From positions 1,984,001 through 2,048,000 of the forward strand of contig NZ_LT629750.1 of the NCBI RefSeq assembly GCF_900105125.1: a stretch of 64,000 bases of DNA, given 5' to 3'. Within the stretch, counting starts at the first letter, position 1. Every line of letters begins with the position of its first letter. A model generated the notes under the pieces. That model worked only from the letters and a program-made list of their open reading frames with translations. It searched no databases and was not told the DNA's origin. A program made the position numbers and the translations under genes. Positions 1 to 9,041 of this stretch are shown in pieces. Source of the stretch: Bradyrhizobium canariense. Its GTDB lineage: Bacteria; Pseudomonadota; Alphaproteobacteria; Rhizobiales; Xanthobacteraceae.

Positions 1-30
1 GTCGGCAAAGACCTTGTTCATGGACGTCAT
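1..30 (-). CDS. 5' end of an unidentified gene, cut by window edge
   Basis: Ten codons (MTSMNKVFAD) open on the minus strand 7 bases after the stop of the rhodanese gene and run off the left edge. The spacing suggests the next gene of the same transcript. An N-terminus MNKVFAD is reminiscent of 3-oxoacid CoA-transferase subunit A, but ten residues are far too few to name it. The second ATG (MNKV) may be the real start. Confidence 0.25.
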   Translation of the reverse strand, partial: MTSMNKVFAD

Positions 31-37
31 GGAACGA

Positions 38-388
38 TCAGCCGCCGGTGTTGGTCGGCAACCCAGCCGCCTTCCAGCCCAATATGCCCCCCGCAAGATG
101 CTTGTCGTAAGGCAGGCCCGCGGCCTGCGCCGCCAGCGACGCCGTCACCGAGCGTTTGCCGGAGCGGCAGGCGAAAACCACCTGCTTGCCTTGCGGATCA
201 GGAATATTTTTCGGCTCGAAGCTCGAAAGCGGAACAACCACGCCGCCCGGATAGGCTTCCGCAGCAACTTCATTCGGCTCGCGAACGTCGACCAGCAGAT
301 AGCGTCCTTCCGCCATGCCCTTCGATACGTCGTCCGGCGTTAAATCGTGCACCTGATGATCCGCCACGTAATCCTCCCAACGATCCAT
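38..388 (-). CDS. Single-domain rhodanese-like protein
   Basis: A 116-residue cytoplasmic protein with one rhodanese domain over nearly its full length. The LVDVREPNE motif at residues 32-40 is the conserved first half of the fold, and the active-site loop CRSGKR starts at Cys74, where a persulfide would form. A six-residue loop headed by Cys is the sulfurtransferase type rather than the longer Cdc25 type. No signal peptide or transmembrane segment is seen. Proteins like this carry sulfane sulfur to unknown acceptors, and the substrate cannot be read from sequence. The next gene upstream on this strand is kup, 108 bp away, so they may or may not share a transcript. Confidence 0.85.
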   Translation of the reverse strand: MDRWEDYVADHQVHDLTPDDVSKGMAEGRYLLVDVREPNEVAAEAYPGGVVVPLSSFEPKNIPDPQGKQVVFACRSGKRSVTASLAAQAAGLPYDKHLAGGILGWKAAGLPTNTGG

Positions 389-496
389 TTCTGACGGGCG
401 AATTGGCAGTGCCGACGGCCCGTATTTCGGTAGCCAAAGTCGCCTCTCGCGCAGCGAAAATCAAGCGCCGTGAAAGGTTTAAGACGCGACTTAAAT

Positions 497-2422
497 CTAT
501 ACGGTGACCTGTGTTCCCACCTCGACCACCCGGCCGGTCGGAATCTGGAAATAATCGGTCGCGTCATTGGCGGTGCGGCTCAGCGCAATGAAAAGATGAT
601 CCTGCCAGCGCGGCATTCCCGAATGCGCCGCGGGCTTCAGCGCGCGCCGCGACAGGAAGAACGAGGTCGACATGATGTCGAAATGCCAGCCGAGTTTACG
701 GGCGATCGCCAGTGTTTTCGGGACGTTGGGCGATTCCATAAATCCAAATCGCAATGTCACCCGGGAGAAGGTCGCGCTGATCTCCTCCAGCCGCACCCGC
801 TCGGAAGGATCGATCCGCGGCGTCGGCGCAGTCTCGATGGTGAGAATGACGTTCTTCTCATGCAGCACCTTGTAGTGCTTCAGACTATGCATCAAGGCGG
901 TCGGTGCGCTGACGGGATCGCTGGTCAGGAATACCGCGGTGCCGGAAACCCGCTGCGGCGGCCGCTTCTCCAGCATGGCCACCAGATCAGCCAGCGGAAA
1001 TTCCAGCTTGCGCGATTTCTCGAACAGCAACCGGCTGCCTCGCCGCCAGGTGTACATCAGCAAGATCACGACGGAGCCCAGAGCCAGCGGCACCCAACCG
1101 CCTTCGAACACTTTCAAAAGATTCGCCGCCAGAAAAGTGAGATCGAGGAACAGGAATGGCGCAATCAGCGCCGCGGCCGCGAAGGGCGACCATCTCCAGA
1201 CTCGCCATATCACGACAAAACCCATCATCGCCGTCACCACCATCGTGCCGGTCACGGAAATGCCGTAGGCCGACGCCAACGCGCTTGACGAGCGGAACAT
1301 CAGGACCAGCAGCGTCACGGCGACGAGCAGCAGCATGTTGACGCGCGGAATATAGATCTGGCCGGAATGGGATTCCGAGGTGTGGCGGATTTCAAACCGC
1401 GGCAACAGCCCGAGCTGAATGGCCTGACGGGTCAGCGAATAGGCGCCGGTAATCACTGCCTGGCTTGCGATCACCGTCGCCACGGTGGCGAGGGAGACCA
1501 TCGGCAACAACGCCCAATCCGGAAACATCAGGAAGAACGGGTTTTCGACGGCATGCGGATTGGCAATCAACAATGCGCCCTGCCCGAGATAATTCAGCGC
1601 CAGCGACGGCAATACAATGAACAGCCAGGCGGTCTGGATCGGACGTTTACCGAAATGCCCGAGGTCGGCATAAAGCGCCTCGGCGCCGGTGACCGCGAGA
1701 AACACCGCGCCCAGCGTCACGAACCCGATGATGCCGTGATGGAGCATGAATGAGACGGCGTGCAGCGGATTGAGCGCAAAGAGCACCTCGGGATGCCGCA
1801 TGATCGGAGTAATCGCCGCGATCGCAATGACGGCGAACCAGACCGTCATGATCGGCCCGAAGAATGCGGCAACGCGCGCCGTGCCGCGCGACTGAACCGC
1901 AAACAGTGCGAACAGGATAACCACGGTGAGCGGCACGACATAGGGATCGAACGCCGCGGTGACGAGCTTGATGCCTTCGATCGCGGAAAGCACCGAGAGC
2001 GCCGGCGTGATCACCGCGTCGCCGTAGAACAGAGCGCCGCTGATGATGCCCAGCAGCACGATCGTGCTGGCGCCGTGACTGACCGCACGTTGCGCCAACG
2101 CCATCAGTGCCAGCGTTCCGCCCTCGCCATGATTGTCCGCGCGCAACAGGATCAGCACATATTTTAGCGTCACCACGACGATCAACGCCCACAGGATCAA
2201 CGACAGCACGCCGAGCACGGCCTGCGGGTTGACGGCGTTGGCGCCGCCGCTGGCGGCGATGACGGCCTCACGCAGCGCATACAGCGGGCTGGTGCCGATG
2301 TCGCCATAGACCACGCCGATGCTGCCAAGCATCAGCGCTTTGAATCCGGCGGTGGAATGCGTGTCGCCACGACCATTTGCCGCCGACGTTTCCGCGGCGG
2401 GGGCTACAACATCAGTCGTCAT
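497..2422 (-). CDS. kup: Low-affinity K+ transporter Kup (copy 1)
   Basis: A 641-residue KUP/HAK-family K+/H+ symporter of the inner membrane, normal length for the family. The signature [18 protein letters not shown] lies at about residues 37-54, followed by some 12 hydrophobic segments to about residue 450 and a soluble C-terminal domain. The C-terminus ([20 protein letters not shown]) is almost identical to that of the next gene upstream, which encodes a second Kup 122 bp away on the same strand. The pair is a tandem duplication. The start ATG at 2422 keeps a short polar N-terminus before the first membrane segment. The intervening 122 bp show no clear terminator. Confidence 0.95.
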   Translation of the reverse strand: MTTDVVAPAAETSAANGRGDTHSTAGFKALMLGSIGVVYGDIGTSPLYALREAVIAASGGANAVNPQAVLGVLSLILWALIVVVTLKYVLILLRADNHGEGGTLALMALAQRAVSHGASTIVLLGIISGALFYGDAVITPALSVLSAIEGIKLVTAAFDPYVVPLTVVILFALFAVQSRGTARVAAFFGPIMTVWFAVIAIAAITPIMRHPEVLFALNPLHAVSFMLHHGIIGFVTLGAVFLAVTGAEALYADLGHFGKRPIQTAWLFIVLPSLALNYLGQGALLIANPHAVENPFFLMFPDWALLPMVSLATVATVIASQAVITGAYSLTRQAIQLGLLPRFEIRHTSESHSGQIYIPRVNMLLLVAVTLLVLMFRSSSALASAYGISVTGTMVVTAMMGFVVIWRVWRWSPFAAAALIAPFLFLDLTFLAANLLKVFEGGWVPLALGSVVILLMYTWRRGSRLLFEKSRKLEFPLADLVAMLEKRPPQRVSGTAVFLTSDPVSAPTALMHSLKHYKVLHEKNVILTIETAPTPRIDPSERVRLEEISATFSRVTLRFGFMESPNVPKTLAIARKLGWHFDIMSTSFFLSRRALKPAAHSGMPRWQDHLFIALSRTANDATDYFQIPTGRVVEVGTQVTV

Positions 2423-2544
2423 GAGAATGGGGGCCTCAAAAATGCTTCACTGCACAATAGCAAAGCGACGCGGCTTATAGCCCTGCGCTTAGAGCATGGC
2501 CTACCCTGATTCCGGGTTCATGTCATGCAAAAATGCATAGGTTG

Positions 2545-4443
2545 TTAGATAGTGACCTGCGTTCCGACTTCAACCACCCGGCCGGTCGGAATCTGGAAGT
2601 AGTCCGTAGCATCGTTCGCCGAGCGGCTCAATGCAATGAACAGGTGATCCTGCCATTGCGGCATCCCGGATTGCGCCGACGGCTTCAGCGAGCGCCGCGA
2701 TACGAAGAACGATGTCGCCATGATGTCGAATTGCCAGCCGAGTTTTCGGGCAATCACCAGCGCCTTCGGCACGTTCGGCGACTCCATGAAACCGAAGCGC
2801 AGCCGGACGGTCGCAAATTTATCGCTGATCGTTTCCATGCGGACGCGATCGACCGGATCGACGCGCGGGGTTTGCGCGGTTTCGATCGTCAGGATCACAT
2901 TGTGTTCGTGAAGCACCTTGTTGTGCTTGAGATTGTGCAGCAAGGCGGTGGGAACGAAATTGGGATCGCTGGTCAGAAAAACCGCGGTGCCTTTTACGAT
3001 GTGAGGCGGCCGCTTTTCGAGGCTGGTGATCAACTCCCGGAGCGGAACTTCCGTGCGCCGGGTCTTGGCGATCAGGATCGCGGTGCCCCGGCGCCAGGTC
3101 CAGATCGTGATCGCCATGGTGAGACCGAACAACAGCGGCACCCAGGCGCCTTCGAACAGCTTCAGGAGATTTGCGCTGAAAAACGTGGTGTCAACAACGA
3201 CAAATGGAATAATCAACGCCGCGGCGGTAGCCGCGCGCCAATTCCACAGCTTCCATATCACGACGAAACCCATGATGCCGTCGGCGACCATGGTTGTGGA
3301 AACGGCGATGCCATAGGCGGAAGCCAGTCCGCTCGACGTGCGGAATAACAGCACCAGCAGCAGCACACCGGTCAGCAACAGCGTGTTGACGCGCGGCAGA
3401 TAGATCTGCCCGGCATGCGTCTCGGAGGTGTAGCGGACCTCAAAGCGCGGTAGCAGACCGAGCTGCACGGCCTGGCGGGTCAGCGAATACGCCCCCGTAA
3501 TCACCGCCTGGCTCGCAATGACGGTTGCGAGAGTCGCCAGCACCACCAGCGGCAACAGCAATATTTCCGGCACCATCCGATAGAACGAGTTCTCGATCGC
3601 CGCGGGATGCGAAAGCACCAGCGCCCCCTGACCGAAATAGTTGATCAGGAGCGACGGCAGCACGAAATAGAGCCAGCCGGCCTGGATTGGCTTGCGTCCG
3701 AAATGACCCAGATCCGCGTAGAGCGCCTCGCCGCCCGTCACCGCGAGAAATACCGCTCCCAGCGTCACCATTCCAACCGTGCCGTGCGACAGCAGGAACT
3801 GGATTCCGTACCAGGGATTGATCGCGGCCAGCACGGAGGGATCGTCGCTGATATGAACGAGGCCCATCGCCGCGAGAGTACTGAACCAGACAATCATGAC
3901 CGGCCCAAATGCCGATGCGACGCGAGCCGTCCCGCTGCTCTGAACCGAGAACAGCACGACCAGGATGAAGACCGTCAGCGGCACCACGTAATGTTCCAGC
4001 GCCGGCGTCGCGAGCTTGAGACCTTCGACGGCGGAAAGCACCGAAATGGCCGGCGTGATCATGGAATCGCCGATAAACATCGAGGCGCCGATGACCCCCA
4101 GCACCAGCAAGGGCCAGCTTCGCCGTCCGATCGCGCGCTGACCGAGCGCCATCAGCGACAACGTGCCGCCCTCGCCGTTATTATCGGCGCGCAACAGCAG
4201 CAGGACGTATTTGGCGGTGACGACGATAAAGAGCGCCCACAGGATCAGCGACAGAACCCCGAGCACGATGACCCGGGTGATCGGCTGGCCTTGCGCGGCA
4301 CCGGCGACGGCCTCGCGAAACGCATAAAGTGGCGAGGTTCCGATGTCGCCAAAGACCACGCCGATGCTTCCGAGCGTCAAAGCCCAAAAGCCCGCCGTGA
4401 CCGGCCCCTCCCGGGCTTCGGTGGATGTGACGCTGAGAACCAT
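2545..4443 (-). CDS. kup: Low-affinity K+ transporter Kup (copy 2)
   Basis: A 632-residue KUP-family K+/H+ symporter, paralogous to the downstream neighbour along its full length. The signature [18 protein letters not shown] is at about residues 28-45, with the usual 12 hydrophobic segments and a C-terminal cytosolic domain ending [13 protein letters not shown]. Rhizobia often carry two or more kup genes, and this head-to-tail arrangement indicates local duplication followed by divergence, most visible at the N-terminus. The start at 4443 has no strong ribosome-binding site. Which copy works under which K+ or pH condition cannot be told from sequence. Confidence 0.95.
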   Translation of the reverse strand: MVLSVTSTEAREGPVTAGFWALTLGSIGVVFGDIGTSPLYAFREAVAGAAQGQPITRVIVLGVLSLILWALFIVVTAKYVLLLLRADNNGEGGTLSLMALGQRAIGRRSWPLLVLGVIGASMFIGDSMITPAISVLSAVEGLKLATPALEHYVVPLTVFILVVLFSVQSSGTARVASAFGPVMIVWFSTLAAMGLVHISDDPSVLAAINPWYGIQFLLSHGTVGMVTLGAVFLAVTGGEALYADLGHFGRKPIQAGWLYFVLPSLLINYFGQGALVLSHPAAIENSFYRMVPEILLLPLVVLATLATVIASQAVITGAYSLTRQAVQLGLLPRFEVRYTSETHAGQIYLPRVNTLLLTGVLLLVLLFRTSSGLASAYGIAVSTTMVADGIMGFVVIWKLWNWRAATAAALIIPFVVVDTTFFSANLLKLFEGAWVPLLFGLTMAITIWTWRRGTAILIAKTRRTEVPLRELITSLEKRPPHIVKGTAVFLTSDPNFVPTALLHNLKHNKVLHEHNVILTIETAQTPRVDPVDRVRMETISDKFATVRLRFGFMESPNVPKALVIARKLGWQFDIMATSFFVSRRSLKPSAQSGMPQWQDHLFIALSRSANDATDYFQIPTGRVVEVGTQVTI

Positions 4444-4602
4444 TGCGCTGGAAAAACGCTCTATCGGTGGGTTTGATCCCGCTCGGCTATCGACGCTTCC
4501 GGAAAGCCTGTCAACCGATCAACCGTCGCATGGCTGACCATGCCGGACCTGCCGGTCCGTCAGTTACCCTCGCAACCGAGATGGTAATATCGTAGCGCCG
4601 AA

Positions 4603-5433
4603 TTATGGCTTCAGGTCAGGCGGCAGCGCCGGGTCCTCGCGCATCAGCGTAATGGTGACGCGGCGGTTCGCAGATAGCGACGGGTCGTCGGGGAACAGCG
4701 GCTGGGTGTCTGCTTTTCCCGACACCGCATAGATATGGGCCGGCGGCAGTCCTTCGCGTTCGAGAATCTGGCGGACCGCGTTGGCGCGATCGGCCGACAG
4801 ATCGAACGCGCCGTAGTCGCTTTGCGTCGGCACGAAACCGGCTGCGGTGTGGCCGACGATCGAGATGCGCAGCGGCGTCGCCTTGAGCGGAGCGGCGAGT
4901 TTTTCGATCAGCCGGCGCGTGCGGTCGTAGGGCACCTTGGATCCGTCGGCGAACATCGAACGGCCATCCTGATCGACGATCTCCAGATTGAGGCCTTCCT
5001 TGGTCTCCTCAAACATGATGTGTTTTGATATCTCGGTCAGTTCCGGCATATCCTGCAATGCCTGTCGCAGCGATGCCGAGGCCAGCGCGAACTCGCGGTC
5101 CATCTTGAGACGGGCGCCATTGGCGTGCTGGTCCTCATGGTCATCCGGGGTCGGCGTGTTGGACGCGTCCTCCGGCTGGATATGTGCGGCGTTCTTGAGC
5201 TTCGGTTTCGTCGGCAGTCCGTCGGATTCGATGATGCCGGAATAGCGTTTGTCGGTTTGCACGCCGAAAGCATCCCGCATCGAACCGGCGACGATCTTGA
5301 GCTTGTTGTTGTCCATGGTGGAAAACGCGACGAGCATCACGAAGAAGCTCATCATCAGACCCATGAGGTCGGCGAAGGTCACGAACCAGCCGTGCCCTCC
5401 TCCATGCGCGTCGCCACGTTTCTTCTTGGCCAT
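4603..5433 (-). CDS. motB: Flagellar motor stator protein MotB
   Basis: A 276-residue inner-membrane and periplasmic stator subunit. Residues 1-14 are basic and glycine/histidine rich. The single transmembrane helix at about 17-38 carries the proton-accepting aspartate (Asp22 in FADLMGLMMSF), equivalent to the essential Asp of E. coli MotB. After a linker, the C-terminal half (about 140-265) is an OmpA-like peptidoglycan-binding domain with GHTA and LSADRANAVRQIL motifs. It lies 29 bp downstream of motA on the same strand, the usual order. No other flagellar genes are in the window, so the stator operon stands apart from the main cluster. Confidence 0.93.
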   Translation of the reverse strand: MAKKKRGDAHGGGHGWFVTFADLMGLMMSFFVMLVAFSTMDNNKLKIVAGSMRDAFGVQTDKRYSGIIESDGLPTKPKLKNAAHIQPEDASNTPTPDDHEDQHANGARLKMDREFALASASLRQALQDMPELTEISKHIMFEETKEGLNLEIVDQDGRSMFADGSKVPYDRTRRLIEKLAAPLKATPLRISIVGHTAAGFVPTQSDYGAFDLSADRANAVRQILEREGLPPAHIYAVSGKADTQPLFPDDPSLSANRRVTITLMREDPALPPDLKP

Positions 5434-5462
5434 TGCGGTTTTTCCGGATCTGGATCGGCTGA

Positions 5463-6236
5463 CTACGCCGGAACCGGTTCACCCTCTTCATGGCGGTGTT
5501 TTTCCGGCAGGTAGGCCAGCAACATTTCCCTGACCAGCGCCGGGCTTTTGGAATCCCGGATCATCAGAATGCCGTCGATGATCAGCGTCCGGTTGGTCTC
5601 CTCGTCGAGCAGCTTGCCATGCAGCTTGTCGGCAATCGGCAGACAGAACAGGTTGGCGACCAGCGCGCCGTACAGCGTTGCGAGCAATGCGGTCGCCATG
5701 AACGGGCCGAGCTTCGAGGGGTCGGTCATGTTGGCGAACATCTGCACCATGCCGATCAGCGTGCCGATCATACCGAACGCCGGCGCGCAGTCACCCACGG
5801 CGCGGTAGATCTTGCTGCCTTCATCGAGGTGCATCAGAAAGTTGTCGCGGTCGCGCTCGAGATTGTCGCGGATGAATTCGAGATCGTAACCGTCGGCGAC
5901 ATACCGGATCCCCTTGGCAAGGAAGGGTTCATTGGTTTCGACCTTTTCCAGGCCGACCGGTCCCTGTTTGCGCGCGATCTCGGCGATGCGGGCCAATTCG
6001 TCGACCAGATCATGCGCAGCCAGCCGGCTCATCGTGAAGGCGAATTTTGCGCCGAGTGGCAAGCCATGCATCAGGGCGCTGAGCGGAAACCGGATCATGG
6101 TAGCGGCAATCGAGCCACCGAAGATGATGATCACGGCATGTTCGGAAACGAACATGTGCAGATCGCCGCCCATGAGCACCATCGTGGTCACGACAAGGAT
6201 GCCGGACACGAGCCCAACGCTCGTCATGATATCCAT
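5463..6236 (-). CDS. motA: Flagellar motor stator protein MotA
   Basis: A 257-residue MotA/TolQ/ExbB-family inner-membrane protein forming the ion channel of the flagellar stator with MotB. Two N-terminal hydrophobic segments (about 5-50) precede a cytoplasmic charged loop (about 60-145). The conserved C-terminal pair of helices follows (CAPAFGMIGTLIGMVQMF and the ALLATLYGALVANLFCLPIA region). I chose the ATG at 6236 (MDIMTSVGL) because TTGGAG sits just upstream at good spacing. An in-frame start 57 bp earlier would add a polar stretch unlike the family. It is followed by motB after 29 bp. Confidence 0.92.
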   Translation of the reverse strand: MDIMTSVGLVSGILVVTTMVLMGGDLHMFVSEHAVIIIFGGSIAATMIRFPLSALMHGLPLGAKFAFTMSRLAAHDLVDELARIAEIARKQGPVGLEKVETNEPFLAKGIRYVADGYDLEFIRDNLERDRDNFLMHLDEGSKIYRAVGDCAPAFGMIGTLIGMVQMFANMTDPSKLGPFMATALLATLYGALVANLFCLPIADKLHGKLLDEETNRTLIIDGILMIRDSKSPALVREMLLAYLPEKHRHEEGEPVPA

Positions 6237-6397
6237 GGGAAACTCCAACGCGTACGCGAACGCCCGGCCATCCTGGACGGAGGTGCGGTCCACCCTGAAC
6301 CGCCCGAGCGAACCCTAGGTGGACGCAATTAAAGACGCGTTACCGAATTTGGTAGGCATAACAGTTGGTTAATAAAAAGCTAGAAACCCGGTCGCCT

Positions 6398-6945
6398 TTA
6401 ACCGCATCCACCCTGCGGGGCGCCGACCCAGAAACTGCCATTGACGATCAGGTCGATACGGCCGCGATATTTTGCCGGAATGAGTTCGTCGATGGCGGAA
6501 TTGACGGCGGCATATTCACCGCCAATTCCCATGCCGGTGAGCATCCGGAAAAACGCAAAGCTCCAAAACTCCAGGCGCAGGCACTCAAAAGGACGCCCGC
6601 GAGATAAACGATCAGGGTCGCATAAAACACCAACCGTCGTCCAAAACGGTCAGTCACCCAACCCGAAACCAGCGCGCCGGTAACAGCCCCGATGACGTAG
6701 AACGAAGCGATCGCCCCCAGATTTGCGCTCGACAGATGAAGCGTCAGGGGATTTTGCAGCGCCGGCCCGAGCGCACCGACAATGGTCACCTCGAGCCCGT
6801 CCAAGATCCAGGTCACGCCGAGGCCGACGACAATGAGAAGATGAAAGCGGCTCCAGGGCAGCCGGTCCAGCCGCGCGGGAACATCTGTTTTCACCGCCGC
6901 ATTGCTCGGCGAAGATATTTCGGCGGCAGACATTAAGACACGCAA
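6398..6945 (-). pseudogene. Truncated, frameshifted MFS transporter
   Basis: The first about 130 codons encode the start of a 12-helix major facilitator: a first helix with GLGVTWILDGLEVTIVGALG and the MFS loop motif GWVTDRFGRR. After GALR the frame shifts. The continuation FFRMLTGMGIGGEYAAVNSA is found in the next frame, consistent with loss of one base in a run of five A (plus strand, about 6549-6553). The restored frame reads ELIPAKYRGR and NGSFWVGA, then meets a stop at 6398 after about 180 residues. The remaining roughly 250-300 residues of an MFS protein are missing, so this is a remnant even if the frameshift were a sequencing error. Family: probably aromatic-acid or sugar type MFS; substrate unknown. 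Confidence 0.8.
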
Positions 6946-7038
6946 GCTCCCTGCTCCTCGGCAGAGCTAACCTGCGCTTCATGAAGTGGTTCCCGAGAAC
7001 TCTCCGCTTCGCCGCGCGATCACGCGCGGCAGACTGAA

Positions 7039-7377
7039 TTAGTCGCCTTGTCCCGGCTCGGCCGAGAAATACTGCTCGAGCTTGTTGGCAACCCCATCGA
7101 AAGCCTTGGCATCCGCAGGCGCCTCGCGCTTGCTGGTGATATTCGGCCAAACCTCGGCGTATTGCGCATTCAGCTTGATCCAGCTTTCAAGGCCCGGCTG
7201 CGTATCAGGAAGAATGGCCTCGGCAGGGCATTCCGGCTCGCATACGCCGCAATCGATGCATTCGTCCGGGTTGATGACGAGCATGTTGTCGCCTTCGTAG
7301 AAGCAATCGACCGGACACACTTCCACGCAGTCCATATATTTGCATTTGATGCAATTGTCGGTGACGACGAAAGTCAT
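7039..7377 (-). CDS. fdxA: Seven-iron ferredoxin FdxA
   Basis: A 112-residue soluble electron carrier with one [3Fe-4S] and one [4Fe-4S] cluster. The N-terminus ([20 protein letters not shown]) is nearly the same as Azotobacter vinelandii ferredoxin I. The two cysteine groups [17 protein letters not shown] and [12 protein letters not shown] are complete, and the C-terminal extension ([13 protein letters not shown]) is also present. I start at ATG 7377, whose ATGA overlaps the stop of the haemoglobin gene upstream, which implies translational coupling. A TTC at position 3 and the family N-terminus support this start over one seven codons earlier. The genetic linkage suggests it passes electrons to the truncated haemoglobin; that is inference. 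Confidence 0.95.
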   Translation of the reverse strand: MTFVVTDNCIKCKYMDCVEVCPVDCFYEGDNMLVINPDECIDCGVCEPECPAEAILPDTQPGLESWIKLNAQYAEVWPNITSKREAPADAKAFDGVANKLEQYFSAEPGQGD

Positions 7378-7787
7378 CGCGCCTGCTCCGGCGGCCACGA
7401 ACGATCCGGCCGATAGAATAATGCGAGCTTCAAACTCTCGGCGATCCGGACGGCCTTGCCACGAAACGCCTCGCTGCTGCCGGCATCGAACAGTTCGTCG
7501 CAGGTTTCGTTGAAAAGTGCGAGCCAGCGTTCAAACAAGGATGGCTGCATATCCGGGATTGCCAGATGCTTGACCACCGGATTGCCCTTGTAGCGACCGG
7601 TCGTGAGCATCACCGACGACCAGAAGGCGTACATCTTGGTCAAATGCGGCTGCCAGTCACCGGGAATGGCCCGCAAAAAGATCGGCGCCAGTATAGGGTC
7701 GCGGCGAACCCTTTCGTAAAAGGAATCGACGAGCAGGCGAATGCTTTCCTCGGAAACATGATCAAGCTTTGCGGTCGAGGAGATCAT
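7374..7787 (-). CDS. Group III truncated haemoglobin
   Basis: A 137-residue globin of the truncated group III (P/Ctb-like) class. The segment [20 protein letters not shown] followed by [11 protein letters not shown] is the hallmark of the group, the last His being the likely proximal haem ligand. The C-terminal [15 protein letters not shown] and [12 protein letters not shown] also match. I use the internal ATG at 7787 ([14 protein letters not shown]), which overlaps the stop of a small upstream ORF as ATGA. The 44 extra upstream codons in this frame are out-of-frame reading of that ORF. Related globins act in resistance to nitric oxide or nitrosative stress. The gene is coupled to fdxA downstream and faces an NsrR-like regulator. 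Confidence 0.92.
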   Translation of the reverse strand: MISSTAKLDHVSEESIRLLVDSFYERVRRDPILAPIFLRAIPGDWQPHLTKMYAFWSSVMLTTGRYKGNPVVKHLAIPDMQPSLFERWLALFNETCDELFDAGSSEAFRGKAVRIAESLKLALFYRPDRSWPPEQAR

Positions 7788-7954
7788 ATCGCGAGCACCA
7801 CCACGAAAACGCCAAGTATCGTCCAGAACAACGAGTTGATCAGCATGCGGACCAGATCCTGGTGTCTGGAAAGGCCGAAGATTCGGCACGCGAGAGTCCC
7901 GGGCAGCAAGAATGGCCACGCGACGGCATCGCCGATCGAAGCAGTCCTCCTCAT
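7784..7954 (-). CDS. 56-residue membrane protein, first gene of NO operon
   Basis: A short ORF not long enough for routine length cutoffs. It begins at ATG 7954 behind an excellent GGAGAG ribosome-binding site and ends at 7784 with TGA overlapping the haemoglobin ATG. The product starts MRRTASIGDAVAWPFLLPGT and has a C-terminal hydrophobic segment (about residues 38-56, [16 protein letters not shown]) that should span the membrane. It has a tandem-arginine basic N-terminus. Its position as first gene after the NsrR-like palindromes, with start/stop coupling to the globin, argues that it is real. Function unknown; it might anchor the globin at the membrane. Confidence 0.75.
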   Translation of the reverse strand: MRRTASIGDAVAWPFLLPGTLACRIFGLSRHQDLVRMLINSLFWTILGVFVVVLAI

Positions 7955-7964
7955 CGATCTCTCC

Positions 7965-8033
7965 TATAAGATATATACACCATACATCTTATAGGTCGAC
8001 GCTTGCCGTAAAGCAATATCCATTATACATCTT
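7965..8033. promoter_or_regulatory. Two NsrR-like operators in divergent promoter
   Basis: Site 1 spans 7968-7990: arms AAGATATAT and ATACATCTT around 5 bases, extendable to 12-bp arms (7965-7993, one mismatch). Its 23-bp length and AAGAT...ATCTT ends match the known NsrR operator plan. Site 2 at 8011-8033 has the same right arm ATACATCTT and a weaker left arm. Site 1 lies just upstream of the ribosome-binding site of the small membrane protein gene, and site 2 is 31 bp before the rrf2 gene. One regulator could therefore repress both directions. Confidence 0.65.
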
Positions 8034-8063
8034 TTACACCAAACGCTGCCCAGGGAGATACAC

Positions 8064-8516
8064 GTGCGCCTGACCGTCTACACCGATTATGCGTTGCGCG
8101 TGCTGATGTACCTCGCCTTGAAGAAAGACCAGCTGGCGACGATCGCGGAGATCGCCGAAAGCTACGACATTTCCAAGAACCATCTGATGAAGGTAGCCCA
8201 TCAATTGGGTGTTGCAGGCTATGTCGAAACCGTTCGCGGCAGAGGCGGCGGGCTGCGCCTTGCAAAACCGATCAAGGCCATCGGGCTTGGCGAAGTGGTG
8301 CGCCACACCGAGCCGGATATGGCGATCGTCTCCTGCTTCGAGCCTGTCAATGCATCGTGTGCCATTCAACCATGCTGCGTGCTGAAGCGCGCATTGAAGA
8401 AAGCAAGCGACGCTTTTGTCGAAGTGCTTGACGATTACACATTGGGCGATCTGGTCGAGCCGCGGAGCCGGCTTTCCGACCTGCTGGGTATCACCCACGG
8501 CAATGCGCTTTCGTAG
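8064..8516 (+). CDS. nsrR: Rrf2-family NO-sensing repressor, NsrR-like
   Basis: A 150-residue Rrf2-family transcription factor. The N-terminus MRLTVYTDYALRVLMYLA begins a winged helix-turn-helix that runs to about residue 70 (recognition region SKNHLMKVAHQL, wing RGRGGGLRLA). Cluster-ligand candidates are Cys91, Cys99 and Cys105 (also Cys104) and Asp8. This matches the NsrR arrangement of three Cys plus Asp8 binding [4Fe-4S], rather than IscR. NsrR proteins lose DNA binding when nitric oxide attacks the cluster. It is transcribed away from the membrane protein/haemoglobin/ferredoxin operon, with two NsrR-like palindromes between. Autorepression is likely. Confidence 0.88.
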   Translation: MRLTVYTDYALRVLMYLALKKDQLATIAEIAESYDISKNHLMKVAHQLGVAGYVETVRGRGGGLRLAKPIKAIGLGEVVRHTEPDMAIVSCFEPVNASCAIQPCCVLKRALKKASDAFVEVLDDYTLGDLVEPRSRLSDLLGITHGNALS

Positions 8517-8528
8517 CTCCGGCCAGGC

Positions 8529-8960
8529 CTATTTGCCTCGACTTACCTCCGAGAGCTGACGCTTCAACGCTCGCACTTCCTCGAAGCGCTTGGTGACGTC
8601 ACGAAGGATTGCGACCGTTCCGGTCGGGCGGCCCTGTTTGTCTTTCAGCATCGCGATCGTGAACTCGACCGAGACGCGCTGGCCGCTCTTGGTCAGCGCC
8701 GGCACCGACAAAAGATCGCCGTGGCCATAACGGCTTTCTCCGGTCTGCATGACGCGATTGTATCCGCTCCAGTGCCGGGCGCGAAGATTCTCGGGAATGA
8801 TGAGATCGAGCGAGCGTCCGATGGCTTCGTCAGCCGCGAAGCCGAAAATCCGTACCGCGCCGGGATTCCAGAAATCAATGATACCGGCGTGATCGGTGGC
8901 GATGACGGCATCCGATGCCGTCGTCAGGATCGCGTCAATGAGCCCGTCAGGAACGATCAT
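8529..8960 (-). CDS. Single PAS-domain sensory protein
   Basis: A 143-residue protein that is essentially one PAS domain (about residues 5-120; DAVIATDHAGIIDFWNPGA start, PAC-like end TGTVAILRDVTKRFEE) followed by a short helical tail. No output domain is present, so it must act through a partner or as a stand-alone sensor. The PAS core shows GRSLDLIIPENLRARHWSGY. It is convergent with the nsrR-like gene, ending 12 bp from it, and lies 81 bp downstream of the Rieske-flavoprotein gene on the same strand. The start at 8960 has AAGGAT upstream. Ligand (haem, flavin or none) cannot be decided. Confidence 0.85.
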   Translation of the reverse strand: MIVPDGLIDAILTTASDAVIATDHAGIIDFWNPGAVRIFGFAADEAIGRSLDLIIPENLRARHWSGYNRVMQTGESRYGHGDLLSVPALTKSGQRVSVEFTIAMLKDKQGRPTGTVAILRDVTKRFEEVRALKRQLSEVSRGK

Positions 8961-9041
8961 GATATCCTTGGCCAGTGAGAGAGTGAGCGCGGAAATAGCT
9001 GTTTCGACCGATGATCTGAAGAATTCCGGCGATGATGCCGG

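Noticed and set aside
7788..7919. N-terminal extension of the truncated haemoglobin by 44 residues
   Set aside because: The stretch overlaps the 56-residue membrane protein in another frame and has no globin similarity; ATG 7787 is coupled to that ORF.
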